NCBI RefSeq assembly: GCF_003570905.1
Contig: NZ_QXJM01000048.1
Span: 1-64,000 of the forward strand
From: Cohnella faecalis
GTDB lineage: Bacteria; Bacillota; Bacilli; Paenibacillales; Paenibacillaceae
Length of the DNA stretch: 64,000 bases
Direction of reading: 5' to 3'
This document shows, in pieces, positions 10,635-19,026 of this stretch. The notes below the pieces were generated by a model that was not told the DNA's origin, did not search any database, and saw only the letters and a program-made list of their open reading frames with translations. The position numbers and the translations under genes were made by a program. Every line of letters begins with the position of its first letter. Position 1 is the stretch's first letter.

Positions 10635-10810
10635 TGAATATATCGTATCCCCCGTGCCTCCGAATGTCCATGCGTGATTTTGTCCGGTTTCATGTACTTT
10701 TTCCGTAAGCCAAAAAGCAAAGAACGTCTTCGGCATCTTTTGGGACGCTGAAGACGTATTGCGGAATCCTGTCAGAAAAGTATCGAAAAGTTGAATTTTA
10801 CTGAGGCGCG

Positions 10811-10825
10811 GGATAATGGCACCTT
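10811..10825 (+). repeat. Single copy of the GGGATAATGG intergenic motif
   Basis: GGGATAATGGCACC here repeats the motif seen four times in the spacer at 5034-5235. It lies between the iron locus and the terminator of the sugar operon. The rest of 10640-10844 shows no gene. Confidence 0.6.
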
Positions 10826-10841
10826 TTAATAACCAAACAAC

Positions 10842-10878
10842 AAAAAGCCTGCCCCGGTCCACTGACCGAGACAGGCTT
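10842..10878 (-). terminator. Rho-independent terminator of the sugar ABC operon
   Basis: AAGCCTG...CAGGCTT arms enclose a second CGGTC/GACCG pairing, followed on the minus strand by a T-run. It starts 12 bases after the stop codon of the last permease gene. Confidence 0.88.
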
Positions 10879-10890
10879 GCGCCATTTCCT

Positions 10891-11721
10891 TTACCCTTTC
10901 ACCGCGCCGGCAACCATACCTTTAATGATGTACTTTTGCAAGAACAGGAACACGACAACCGGAGGAATCGACGTGTAGACGACGGCGGTCAGCGCGTACT
11001 GCCATTCGCTTTTGTACTGGCCGAAAAACTTGTACGAAGCCAGCTGCAGCGTCGACTGCTTGCCGTTCAGCATAATGAGCGGAAGCAAAAAGTCGTTCCA
11101 GATCCACATCACGTTCAGGATGATGACCGTGCTAATAACCGGCACCATTACCGGAAATACGATGCGGAAGAAGACGCCATACGACGACGCTCCGTCGATC
11201 GCGCCGCTTTCTTCGAGCTCGAGCGGCAACGATTTGACGAAACCGTGGAACATGAATACGGCGAGAGGAGCTCCGAGTCCCCAATAGATAACCGACAGCC
11301 CTTCGAGCGAATTAATCAGGTGCAGCTGCTTCGACAGCTTCGTCAACGTAATCATGAAAGACTGGAACGGAAGCATCATCGGCGATATGCACACAAAGAA
11401 CAGGAACGCGCTCCATCGCGGTTTTGTACGGGACAGCTTATACCCTGCCATGGAACCGATGAACACAATGCCCGCTACGCTGACGAGCGTAAGCAAGAAC
11501 GTGTTGACGAACAGCGTCGGATACTCCATCAGCCTCCATACTTCGCTATAGTTGATGGTGATGAGCGACTTGGGCAAGGCCATTATGTTCGTTAAAACCT
11601 GTTCATACGTTTTGAACGAGTTGAACACGACGAGGAAGAGCGGGTACAGGAACAAGAGAGCGACGATGGCGATGACGATTTCCAACGCTATCAACTGAAT
11701 TCTCTTTTGACGCTGCGTCAT
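10891..11721 (-). CDS. Carbohydrate ABC transporter permease (MalG family)
   Basis: Inner-membrane permease of a CUT1-type sugar importer, 276 residues with six predicted helices. The EAA-loop signature is near residue 190 (ELEESGAIDGASSYGVFFRIVFP), where the ATPase would dock. The ATG at 11721 overlaps the stop of the preceding permease by four bases, so the pair is translationally coupled. No ATPase gene is nearby; Firmicute CUT1 systems often share a general MsmX-type ATPase. The substrate cannot be told from sequence. Confidence 0.93.
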   Translation of the reverse strand: MTQRQKRIQLIALEIVIAIVALLFLYPLFLVVFNSFKTYEQVLTNIMALPKSLITINYSEVWRLMEYPTLFVNTFLLTLVSVAGIVFIGSMAGYKLSRTKPRWSAFLFFVCISPMMLPFQSFMITLTKLSKQLHLINSLEGLSVIYWGLGAPLAVFMFHGFVKSLPLELEESGAIDGASSYGVFFRIVFPVMVPVISTVIILNVMWIWNDFLLPLIMLNGKQSTLQLASYKFFGQYKSEWQYALTAVVYTSIPPVVVFLFLQKYIIKGMVAGAVKG

Positions 11722-12608
11722 GCTTCCACCTCCCGGCTCTTCGTAAATTTGACTTGTACGACCGTAATGATCAGCACCAAGAAGACGAACAACAGCGATT
11801 TCGCGGTCGCGTAACCGAAGCGGTTGTTCACGAAAGCTTCGTTGTAAATGTCCATTGTGACGCTGGTCGTCGCTCCGCCCGGACCGCCGAACGTCAGCGT
11901 GTAGATGATATCGAACACTTTGAGCGAGTTCGCAAGCGACAGGAACAACGCAACCGTAATCGATGGCATAAGCAGCGGAAGCGTAATCCGGAAAAACCGG
12001 TTGATTCCTACGCAGCCGTCGATAGAAGCCGCTTCGAGAAGATCTCCCGGAACCGACTGCAAGCCGGTAATGTAGATCATCATGTAGAAGCCGACGGACT
12101 GCCACACCGCCACGAACAAAATCGACCAGAACGCCAAATCCCCATTGCCGAGCCAGCTCCAATGAAAGACTCCCCAGCCGGTCGCCTCGTACAGAACGTC
12201 GAAGCCCTTGGTGAAAATGAACTTCCAAATAAAGCCGATAATAATCAAGCTAATAATATAAGGGACGAAAAACGCGGTACGGTAAAGTCCCCGCAGCTTA
12301 AGAGCTTTCGTCAGAACGACGGCCAGCACGATCGCAACCACGTTGGTCAACACGACCGCTAGCAGCGTATATTCGAGCGTGAAGACGAGCGCCTTCAGCG
12401 CATTCGTATCCGAAGTTAGAATTTCTCTGAAGTTTTTGAGGCCGATGAATTTGATATGCTTGCCGACCCCGTTCCATTTCGTTAACGAATAGTATAACGA
12501 CATTAGAAACGGGACGATCGCCGACAGCAATATGCAGACGATGGCCGGTACTACGAAAACGCCGAATTCGATCCGACGGTTCCACCTATTTCGCGTTTTT
12601 GAAATCAT
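11718..12608 (-). CDS. Carbohydrate ABC transporter permease (MalF family)
   Basis: Partner permease of the CUT1 sugar importer, 296 residues. The first helix begins near residue 10 (FGVFVVPAIVCILLSAIVPF). The EAA loop lies near residue 200 (LLEAASIDGCVGINRFFRIT). The ATG at 12608 follows GGTGGAG; an upstream ATG at 12680 lacks as good a site. It lies 80 bases downstream of the sugar-binding lipoprotein gene and overlaps the next permease. Confidence 0.93.
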   Translation of the reverse strand: MISKTRNRWNRRIEFGVFVVPAIVCILLSAIVPFLMSLYYSLTKWNGVGKHIKFIGLKNFREILTSDTNALKALVFTLEYTLLAVVLTNVVAIVLAVVLTKALKLRGLYRTAFFVPYIISLIIIGFIWKFIFTKGFDVLYEATGWGVFHWSWLGNGDLAFWSILFVAVWQSVGFYMMIYITGLQSVPGDLLEAASIDGCVGINRFFRITLPLLMPSITVALFLSLANSLKVFDIIYTLTFGGPGGATTSVTMDIYNEAFVNNRFGYATAKSLLFVFLVLIITVVQVKFTKSREVEA

Positions 12609-12689
12609 ACGCTTCACTCCACCCGTTTGCGATAATGGACGATCGGCCAGAAGCTTTTCTCCTGGCCGACCTTCCGTCAAGCTTCTGAA

Positions 12690-13982
12690 TTAGTCTGCTG
12701 CGTTGACAAGCGTTTTGTACGTTTTGTCGAGCTCCGCTTTAACGGCTTTCTCGCTGGCGCTGCCGGAAACGTATTTCTGCAAAATTTCGCCTACTTTTTG
12801 CTCGAAGCCGTCCGGCCAGTAGCCTTTGACCCACGGATACGTAACTCCGCTTTGCAGGAACGTCTGCGTTTCTTTGGACAGCTGCGCGTCAGGGAACGGA
12901 GCGTCCTTAACCGTGGAAATTTGTTTCGTGCCGACCGGAATAAAGCTTTTTCCTTCATCCGACGTCGTCATCCAATCGAGAAATTTAAGAACCTCTTGCA
13001 AGTTTTTGGAATCCTTATTCACGCGCCATACGATGTTGGAGTCGACCATCAAGCCCGCCTTGGAGGCGTCGTCTCCCACCGGACCGGCCAGGAAGCCCAT
13101 ATCGATTTCCGGATTCAGCTTGCGAACCGAATCTTCAACCCATGTGCCTTGGTGCATGATTGCTGCTTTGCCTTCGGCGAACAGCGCGACTTGCGAATTC
13201 AAATCGGTTTCGAGCGGCTTCGAATTGCCGTACTTCGTCGTCAGATCGAGCAGCTTGAAGATGTTCATCGCTTCCGGAATGTCGCTAAGCTTTTTCGTGC
13301 CGTCGGCAAGCTCCTCGAACGTTTTCGGATAATCGCCGCCCATCGAAGCCAGCTCCTGGGTAAAGGTCTGCTCCAGCACCCACCATTCTTTGTAGCCGTT
13401 CGCGAACGGAATGACGCCTTTTGCTTGAAGCTTTTTGGCCGCATCCTCCAGCTGAGCGAACGTCTTCGGCAGCTCCGTAATGCCGGCGTCTGCGAAGAGC
13501 TTCTTATTGTAGACAAAAGAATGGGCTTGAAGCACGAGCGGGAATCCGGTCAATTTGCCGTCGAGCGTAACGCCCGGAAGCGCGGTGTCGACAATGTTCT
13601 TCATGAACGGCTCGTTCGTTAAGTCGTATACGTAATCCTGGTATGTTTTATTTTCGTTATAGGCGCCCGTCATGAAAATATCGGGAATATCGCCGGAGTT
13701 GATTCGCGATTTGAGCAATGTAGGGTAGTCGTCCTGATGAATCGTTGCGGTGATCGTAACGTTCGGATGCGATTTCTTATAATCGGCCGCCAGCTTGTTG
13801 ATGGCGTCCGTCATTTCCGGAGCGTATTGCAAAATCGTAATATTCACCGGCTTGGTGCTTTCCGATGCGCTTGCGCTGCCGCTCGGGCTTGCGTTCCCGT
13901 TGTTGTTGCCGCTTCCGCATGCCGATAGCAGCGTAGGTACGAGCGCTGCGGTTGCCGCTATGGCGATCCAACGTTTTGCCAT
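12690..13982 (-). CDS. Extracellular sugar-binding lipoprotein (family 1)
   Basis: Solute-binding protein of the sugar ABC importer, 430 residues, the usual size. The N-terminal signal peptide ends in the lipobox LLSAC near residue 22, followed by a Gly/Asn/Ser linker and a family-1 binding fold starting at VNITILQYAPEMTDAINKL. The start at 13982 follows GGGAGG. It is the first transport gene downstream of the YesMN-like two-component pair, which probably regulates it. The sugar is unknown. Confidence 0.93.
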   Translation of the reverse strand: MAKRWIAIAATAALVPTLLSACGSGNNNGNASPSGSASASESTKPVNITILQYAPEMTDAINKLAADYKKSHPNVTITATIHQDDYPTLLKSRINSGDIPDIFMTGAYNENKTYQDYVYDLTNEPFMKNIVDTALPGVTLDGKLTGFPLVLQAHSFVYNKKLFADAGITELPKTFAQLEDAAKKLQAKGVIPFANGYKEWWVLEQTFTQELASMGGDYPKTFEELADGTKKLSDIPEAMNIFKLLDLTTKYGNSKPLETDLNSQVALFAEGKAAIMHQGTWVEDSVRKLNPEIDMGFLAGPVGDDASKAGLMVDSNIVWRVNKDSKNLQEVLKFLDWMTTSDEGKSFIPVGTKQISTVKDAPFPDAQLSKETQTFLQSGVTYPWVKGYWPDGFEQKVGEILQKYVSGSASEKAVKAELDKTYKTLVNAAD

Positions 13983-14082
13983 TTGAGTGAGCCTCCCTTA
14001 TCTATCTGTAACTCTTGGATACCTGTTTATTTTGCGTCCAAAGCCGCTTCATCACAATGCAAAAAAAAAGCGGGTTGCGGGT

Positions 14083-14115
14083 AAAAAAATGACATGCGGT
14101 TTTTCGCATGTCATT
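14083..14115 (-). terminator. Terminator after the yesN-like gene
   Basis: AATGACATGCG and CGCATGTCATT form an 11-bp stem with a T-run on the minus strand. The first arm overlaps the stop codon of the response-regulator gene. It separates the two-component genes from the transporter genes, which therefore probably have their own promoter. Confidence 0.88.
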
Positions 14116-15709
14116 AATCTGCCACGGATGCTCGATATTCTTGCGGAGATTGTCCCGTAAATTTTTTGAACGCTTTGCTGAAATAATTTTGATCCCTGTA
14201 GCCTACCTTTTCGCTGACGGTCTGAATTTTGACCGTCTTGTCGGCTAGCCACTCCTTGGCCTTGGCCATCCGAACCTGCAGCATATATTCGTGAATGCCG
14301 AACCCGTACTTTTGCTTGAAAATACGCGTCAAATGCTCCTTGCTCGTATGAAATCGTCCGGCGAAAAAAGAAACGGGCATATCCTCGAAATAATGCAGGT
14401 CGATGTATTCCTTCACCTTATCCGCCGCGGACAGCTCGCCCGCCTTGCCTGCCCCAGCCAGCGATTCGAACAACGTTTCGAAATAAGCGAGCGTCGTGTC
14501 CTTGAAGTCCTTGAAGACGAACGCCCGATCCCTGATCTTCCGATCAAATTCCTCCAGCGTCGCTATGCTTTCCTGAACGTTCGGGAGGAATGCCGTCAGA
14601 AGAGACTCGGCTAGCAAACGAAGCTCGTTCTCCGCCGCAAGCATGGCTCTTAGCGTGAACGTTCCGGCGGCCTCGGTCTCCTCCATCCATCCTCTCAGCA
14701 GCTGCCCGGCCTGCCGATAGCTGCCCGATTCGATCGCTTGCTCGAACAATGCGGATTTATCCATCACGGACGGCCTGTCGGAAGACGGTTCCCCCGTCGC
14801 CCTGACCGATTGCAAATCCAGCATGTTCCGGGAAAGCAGCTTATCGGTTGCCTCAGCATAAGATTCATCCAGCTCATCCATTCCGACCGGCAATCCGATT
14901 TCCGCGATGACCGATACTCGGAATAGCCGCGCGAGGCTATCGGCAAGAACGGATATCGTTTCGTCCCGATCTTTGTCCTCCATGGCGCTGCCAATCACCG
15001 CCACAATCTCCTGATCGCCGCGGCTGTTCTTGAAGCTGAACGCTTTGCCCCAGCGGCCAAGCAGCTCGTCTATGGCGTTCGTTACCGCGAAGTAGAATGC
15101 GTGGCTGTCGCCGGCGAACTTCAATCGGACGGCCTCCGCCACATTAAGAAGCTTGAAGACGGCGACGCGGCAAGGAGTAGCCGAATCCGTATCGAGAACG
15201 GCCTGAAGCTCGCTAATATGATGAAAGCGACCGTTGCGGTCGATGATGGACGAATATATTTTTTCTTTGACGAGGGGCACGGACAAGTTGCGGTAAATGT
15301 CCGATTTGCGTTCTTTTCTATCCTTGTCGCGAAGCTTGTCGATCAGCGCGATTGCCCGGTCAATAACATCGCTCAGCTCGGCTTTCCGAATCGGCTTGAG
15401 CAAATAATCGATCGAACCGGCCTGGATCGCGCTGCGCGCGTAGTCAAAATCGTCAAAGCCGCTTATTACGACATAGCAGGCGTTTGGATGTTTGCGTTTC
15501 GCTTGCTCCAGAAAAGCTTGCCCTCCAAGCAGAGGCATCTTCATATCGACGAACACGAGATCGGGACTATGCTCGTCCAGCATTTGCAAGCCCGTTATCC
15601 CGTTATCGGCTTCCCCCGCCAATTCGATTCCGTGCTTGTCCCATTCCCCCAAAGCCCGAATCGCCCGGCGAGCGGGCAGCTCGTCATCGATGATCAACGC
15701 TTTGTACAT
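14114..15709 (-). CDS. YesN-family response regulator (receiver plus AraC)
   Basis: Cytoplasmic transcription factor of 531 residues. The N-terminal receiver domain has the acidic pair in IIDDELPARR and the phosphoacceptor aspartate in LVFVDMKMPLLGG (about residue 54). A poorly conserved central region follows. The C-terminus has an AraC-type double helix-turn-helix (MPVSFFAGRFHTSKEHLTRIF and KIQTVSEKVGYRDQNYFSKAF). It overlaps the sensor kinase gene by 26 bases. By family it should respond to a sugar signal and activate the adjacent ABC importer. Confidence 0.94.
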   Translation of the reverse strand: MYKALIIDDELPARRAIRALGEWDKHGIELAGEADNGITGLQMLDEHSPDLVFVDMKMPLLGGQAFLEQAKRKHPNACYVVISGFDDFDYARSAIQAGSIDYLLKPIRKAELSDVIDRAIALIDKLRDKDRKERKSDIYRNLSVPLVKEKIYSSIIDRNGRFHHISELQAVLDTDSATPCRVAVFKLLNVAEAVRLKFAGDSHAFYFAVTNAIDELLGRWGKAFSFKNSRGDQEIVAVIGSAMEDKDRDETISVLADSLARLFRVSVIAEIGLPVGMDELDESYAEATDKLLSRNMLDLQSVRATGEPSSDRPSVMDKSALFEQAIESGSYRQAGQLLRGWMEETEAAGTFTLRAMLAAENELRLLAESLLTAFLPNVQESIATLEEFDRKIRDRAFVFKDFKDTTLAYFETLFESLAGAGKAGELSAADKVKEYIDLHYFEDMPVSFFAGRFHTSKEHLTRIFKQKYGFGIHEYMLQVRMAKAKEWLADKTVKIQTVSEKVGYRDQNYFSKAFKKFTGQSPQEYRASVAD

Positions 15710-17537
15710 AGGGTCTCTCCTCTCTCATCGGCAGCGTGACGGTCACTTCCGTTCCGTAACCGGCCTTGCTGTCGATCTCCAATCGGGATTCCGGCCCGAA
15801 CAGCAGCTTGATCCTCGCATTCACGTTGTTCAAACCGATTCCTTCGCGGTATTCCAACTGATTGACGGCCAATCTTTCGCGAATATGCGTTAATCGGTCC
15901 GGCGCTATTCCCGGTCCGTTGTCGGAGACGCGAATAAGGAGAAGGCCGCCCGCCTCCTCCGTAACGATTCGAATATCGATATCGCCCGTCATTTGCTCAA
16001 GCCCGTGTTTAATCGCGTTTTCGACCAAAATTTGCAGCGTCATTTTCGGAATCCACGCCTCCGCCGACCGTTCGTCCGATTCGATATGAAGTCGGAGACG
16101 TTCGCCGAACCTCGCCTGCTGCAGCAAGGCGTAATTGCGAATATGACTAATTTCTTCCCTGACGCGCACCGTTTCCGCCTCTTTGATGGAATAACGCAGC
16201 GAGGATGCGAGGGCATCGACCATCTCCTGAATCGTATCCATGCCGCCTATGATCGCTTCGGTCGAAATCGCCTGCAATGAATTGTACAAAAAATGAGGAT
16301 TGATTTGCGCTTCTAGAGCGATAAGTCGGGCATTTCGCTCGTTCAGCTGCATTTCGTAGCGTTCGGCGATCAAATCGTTAATCCTTGCCACCATTTGGTT
16401 GTACTTCCGCGAAAGCTGGGCAATCTCGTCGCTGCCTTCGATTTTACTCTGAACGTCGAAATTGCCTTCGCCGAGCAAGCCGATTTGCCGGGAAAAACGA
16501 TTTAATCTCCCTGTAATCGCGTTAGCGGCAATAACGATGAACACAACGAGAACGAAGACCGCGCCTGCGCCTGCGAGAAGATTGATCCGGCGCGCTTGGG
16601 AAGCTTCCTCGTTCAGCACCCGGTTCGGCGTCAGCGTGATCAGCTTCCAGCCATTCCTCGGCGATACGTTATAGATGGCCAAATAGTTCTCTCCGTCGAT
16701 CGTCAAGCTCTTCTGACCGGTATCGGAGGCGTCATTCGGCACCAGTCGCAGCAAACTCTCCGTATTTTCCGGATTCAACGGGGGACCCTTTACGTAAAAA
16801 ACGTCGTTGCTTTCATTAAATATTCCGATGAATTCTCCCGGCTTATCGGATATATCCTGCAGGATCCGACTGACTTCCTTCAAATTGTAGGTGATGGATA
16901 TAGCGGCCAACGGCTTCTTATCGGCGATGTTGATCAGAATTCGATGGAACACGAGAAAATAGCCTCTTTCGGACACCTCCACCCTGCCGTATCCCGATTC
17001 GATGCTTCGGAACCTCCGGCTTTTCAGCGCTTCCGAGTACCACGCTTGCTCGGCGGGCCGATCGGTATACTCCTGACGCAAATTTACGAATGACCGCGAC
17101 ATCGTATAGAGCTGACCGGCGCTCGGCGTGTAGATGGACACTTCCTCGATGTCTTCGCCGGAATAGAACAACGTTTTCAATTGATTCTGAATGTAGGCTT
17201 GACTGGAATACTCCTTGGAAATAATGGCGTCCATGAAGGGGGCATCCTTGCGGGGCGAGATCGACAGTTCGTCGATCCGATCGAGATACCCGTCCAAGTT
17301 CTGGTTGACCAGCTTGAGTATTTTTCGGTTGCTCTCGATATAATTGTCGCGGTTTAGTCCAGCGGATTGCAGATAGGATAAGTAGCTTAGCAAAATAACG
17401 ATACAAGCCGCGATGGCCGAAAACAGTAATATTAATTTGTTGCGCAGCCTTCCGGACACGAGGCGGCTGAGACGGCTCCATCCTCTTGCGATCAATCGAA
17501 AGGCCCCCCGATGCAGAATGGTACCATTATAGCGCAA
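15684..17537 (-). CDS. YesM-family sensor histidine kinase
   Basis: Membrane sensor kinase of 617 residues. There is a transmembrane helix near residues 32-52, an extracellular Cache-like sensor region, a second helix near 310-330, a HAMP linker, then a His_kinase domain. The phosphorylated histidine is in ALEAQINPHFLYNSLQAI, and the ATP-binding motif is LLIRVSDNGPGIAPD. It precedes and overlaps the yesN-like gene, forming a classic YesM/YesN pair. The ATG at 17537 is the only clear start before the first helix, but its ribosome site is weak, so the true start could lie slightly downstream. Confidence 0.93.
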   Translation of the reverse strand: MRYNGTILHRGAFRLIARGWSRLSRLVSGRLRNKLILLFSAIAACIVILLSYLSYLQSAGLNRDNYIESNRKILKLVNQNLDGYLDRIDELSISPRKDAPFMDAIISKEYSSQAYIQNQLKTLFYSGEDIEEVSIYTPSAGQLYTMSRSFVNLRQEYTDRPAEQAWYSEALKSRRFRSIESGYGRVEVSERGYFLVFHRILINIADKKPLAAISITYNLKEVSRILQDISDKPGEFIGIFNESNDVFYVKGPPLNPENTESLLRLVPNDASDTGQKSLTIDGENYLAIYNVSPRNGWKLITLTPNRVLNEEASQARRINLLAGAGAVFVLVVFIVIAANAITGRLNRFSRQIGLLGEGNFDVQSKIEGSDEIAQLSRKYNQMVARINDLIAERYEMQLNERNARLIALEAQINPHFLYNSLQAISTEAIIGGMDTIQEMVDALASSLRYSIKEAETVRVREEISHIRNYALLQQARFGERLRLHIESDERSAEAWIPKMTLQILVENAIKHGLEQMTGDIDIRIVTEEAGGLLLIRVSDNGPGIAPDRLTHIRERLAVNQLEYREGIGLNNVNARIKLLFGPESRLEIDSKAGYGTEVTVTLPMREERPYVQSVDHR

Positions 17538-17554
17538 CTTTCGACATAGACAAA

Positions 17555-17584
17555 CAGAAGCCGCGGGTTAGCCCGCGGCTTCTG
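17555..17584. terminator. Bidirectional hairpin between prsA-like and yesM-like genes
   Basis: CAGAAGCCGCGGG and CCCGCGGCTTCTG form a strong GC-rich stem with a four-base loop. It follows the stop of the foldase gene on the minus strand with a short T-rich tail. It lies immediately upstream of the kinase gene. Confidence 0.8.
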
Positions 17585-17602
17585 AATATATTCGCTTCGA
17601 GA

Positions 17603-18745
17603 TTATTGTTTGGCGGATGCCGATGCCGAAGCTGCTGGAGAAGCGGTTGCGGAATCAGGCGATATTTTGTCCAGCAGGTTGTCGTAATGACGCTCTTCCT
17701 TCACTTTCGTCAGCCAGTCGCTGATCAGAGCTTGCGAGTTCTGGTCAATGTAACGATTGCGAACTTGCTGCTTCACATCGTCGTAGGCTGGGGAGAACGC
17801 TTCGATTTTGTCCGTTACCAAAATAATGTGGAAGCCGTTAGGCGATTCCACGACGCCGCTTATCTCGCCTTTTTTCAGCTTGAAGGCTGCGGTTTCGAAC
17901 GGCTCGTTCATGACGCCGCGTCCGAACCAGTCGAGATCTCCGCCTTTGGCGGCGGAGCCGGTGTCGGTCGATTTCTCCGAAGCAAGCTTTGCAAAATCCG
18001 CGCCTTCCTTCAATTGCTTGAGAATCGCTTCCGCGTCCTCCTTCTTCTCCACGAGAATGTGCGACGCGCGCACTTCCTCTTCCTTGCTGAAGCTCGCTTT
18101 GTTTTCTTCGAAGAAACTTTTCAAATCGTCTTCCTTCGGATTGATTTTCGGATCGAAAATTTTGCGAAGCTTAAGCTGCGTTCTCACTTGCTCGCGGATC
18201 GTTTCGAGCGTCATCCCTTGCTGGGCGATCGACTGCTCGAACACTTCCTCGCTCGGATAGCTTTTCTTGATTTCGCTGACTTCTGCGTCGATATCGGCGT
18301 CCGAAATGACGGCTCCCGCTTTATCCGCTTCCAGATCGAGCAGCTTGAGCGTCATAACGGTGTCCAAATTGGAGATAGCCGCTTCGGAGCCCATCTGCTT
18401 GATCATCGCCTCGTAATAATCGGCTTTCGTAATGGTGACTCCGTCCATTTTTCCTACCGTTTCATTCATGCCCGAATCGCCGGTTCCGCGAATAAGCACG
18501 AAAGCGAGCGCCGCAACGGCGATTACCGCTACTGCCCATGGAAATACCGTGCCAAGCTTGCTTTGCGGAGCTGCTCCCGGGTTTGGCGCCGTCGCAGCTT
18601 CCTCTTCCTCGCTAGTAACAAGAGGCAGCGCATCGCCATCGGACGGCTTGTCCGTCTCGACGGGCTTGTCCGTTTCGACTGCCTCAGGTTCCAGGTTTTT
18701 CGGTTCTTCGTTAGGATTTTGTTTGTCTTTATCCCATTCGCTCAT
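17603..18745 (-). CDS. Membrane-anchored parvulin-type peptidyl-prolyl isomerase (PrsA/SurA-like)
   Basis: Extracytoplasmic foldase of 380 residues. The first 60 residues are a charged, acidic cytoplasmic tail. A transmembrane segment follows (about 66-86, VFPWAVAVIAVAALAFVLI), then a SurA-like N-domain and a parvulin domain containing EVRASHILVEKKEDAEAILK and GGDLDWFGRG. The tail is Ala/Ser-rich. Unlike classical PrsA it has no lipobox and is anchored by the helix. The ATG at 18745 has GAGGA at good spacing; an upstream start would add 11 residues. Confidence 0.9.
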   Translation of the reverse strand: MSEWDKDKQNPNEEPKNLEPEAVETDKPVETDKPSDGDALPLVTSEEEEAATAPNPGAAPQSKLGTVFPWAVAVIAVAALAFVLIRGTGDSGMNETVGKMDGVTITKADYYEAMIKQMGSEAAISNLDTVMTLKLLDLEADKAGAVISDADIDAEVSEIKKSYPSEEVFEQSIAQQGMTLETIREQVRTQLKLRKIFDPKINPKEDDLKSFFEENKASFSKEEEVRASHILVEKKEDAEAILKQLKEGADFAKLASEKSTDTGSAAKGGDLDWFGRGVMNEPFETAAFKLKKGEISGVVESPNGFHIILVTDKIEAFSPAYDDVKQQVRNRYIDQNSQALISDWLTKVKEERHYDNLLDKISPDSATASPAASASASAKQ

Positions 18746-18910
18746 TCTCGTTAGTTCCTCCTCGTCAATTTCCATCATTTTTTCGACCTTTTCACTATAC
18801 CATGTCTGGAACTCAATACCTTAAAACCAGATAAAAGTTACCGAAAACGGGGCACAATAATGGCTCTCGGAGCGTAAAAAAACGACAAACGTCCATTCAT
18901 CACAAAATTA

Positions 18911-18923
18911 GATGATTATCATC
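18911..18923. promoter_or_regulatory. Palindrome upstream of odhA
   Basis: GATGATTATCATC is a perfect 6-1-6 inverted repeat about 105 bases before the odhA start, in the divergent gap between the foldase gene and odhA. It resembles half of a Fur-type site but lacks the full 7-1-7 pattern. A regulator-binding role is only a suggestion. Confidence 0.3.
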
Positions 18924-19026
18924 CCTTTTAATCATTTAATTTGAATGGAAAAATACATTAGAATGGTATTGACCAATGACTGCAAGATCAGAATGCCCTA
19001 GAGGGGAATAAAAAGCAGAGGGATGT

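Noticed and set aside
10891..12228. A 445-residue fusion of the MalG-type permease with upstream sequence
   Set aside because: The extra N-terminal part is the other permease gene read out of frame. The ATG at 11721, overlapping the preceding stop, gives a normal permease.
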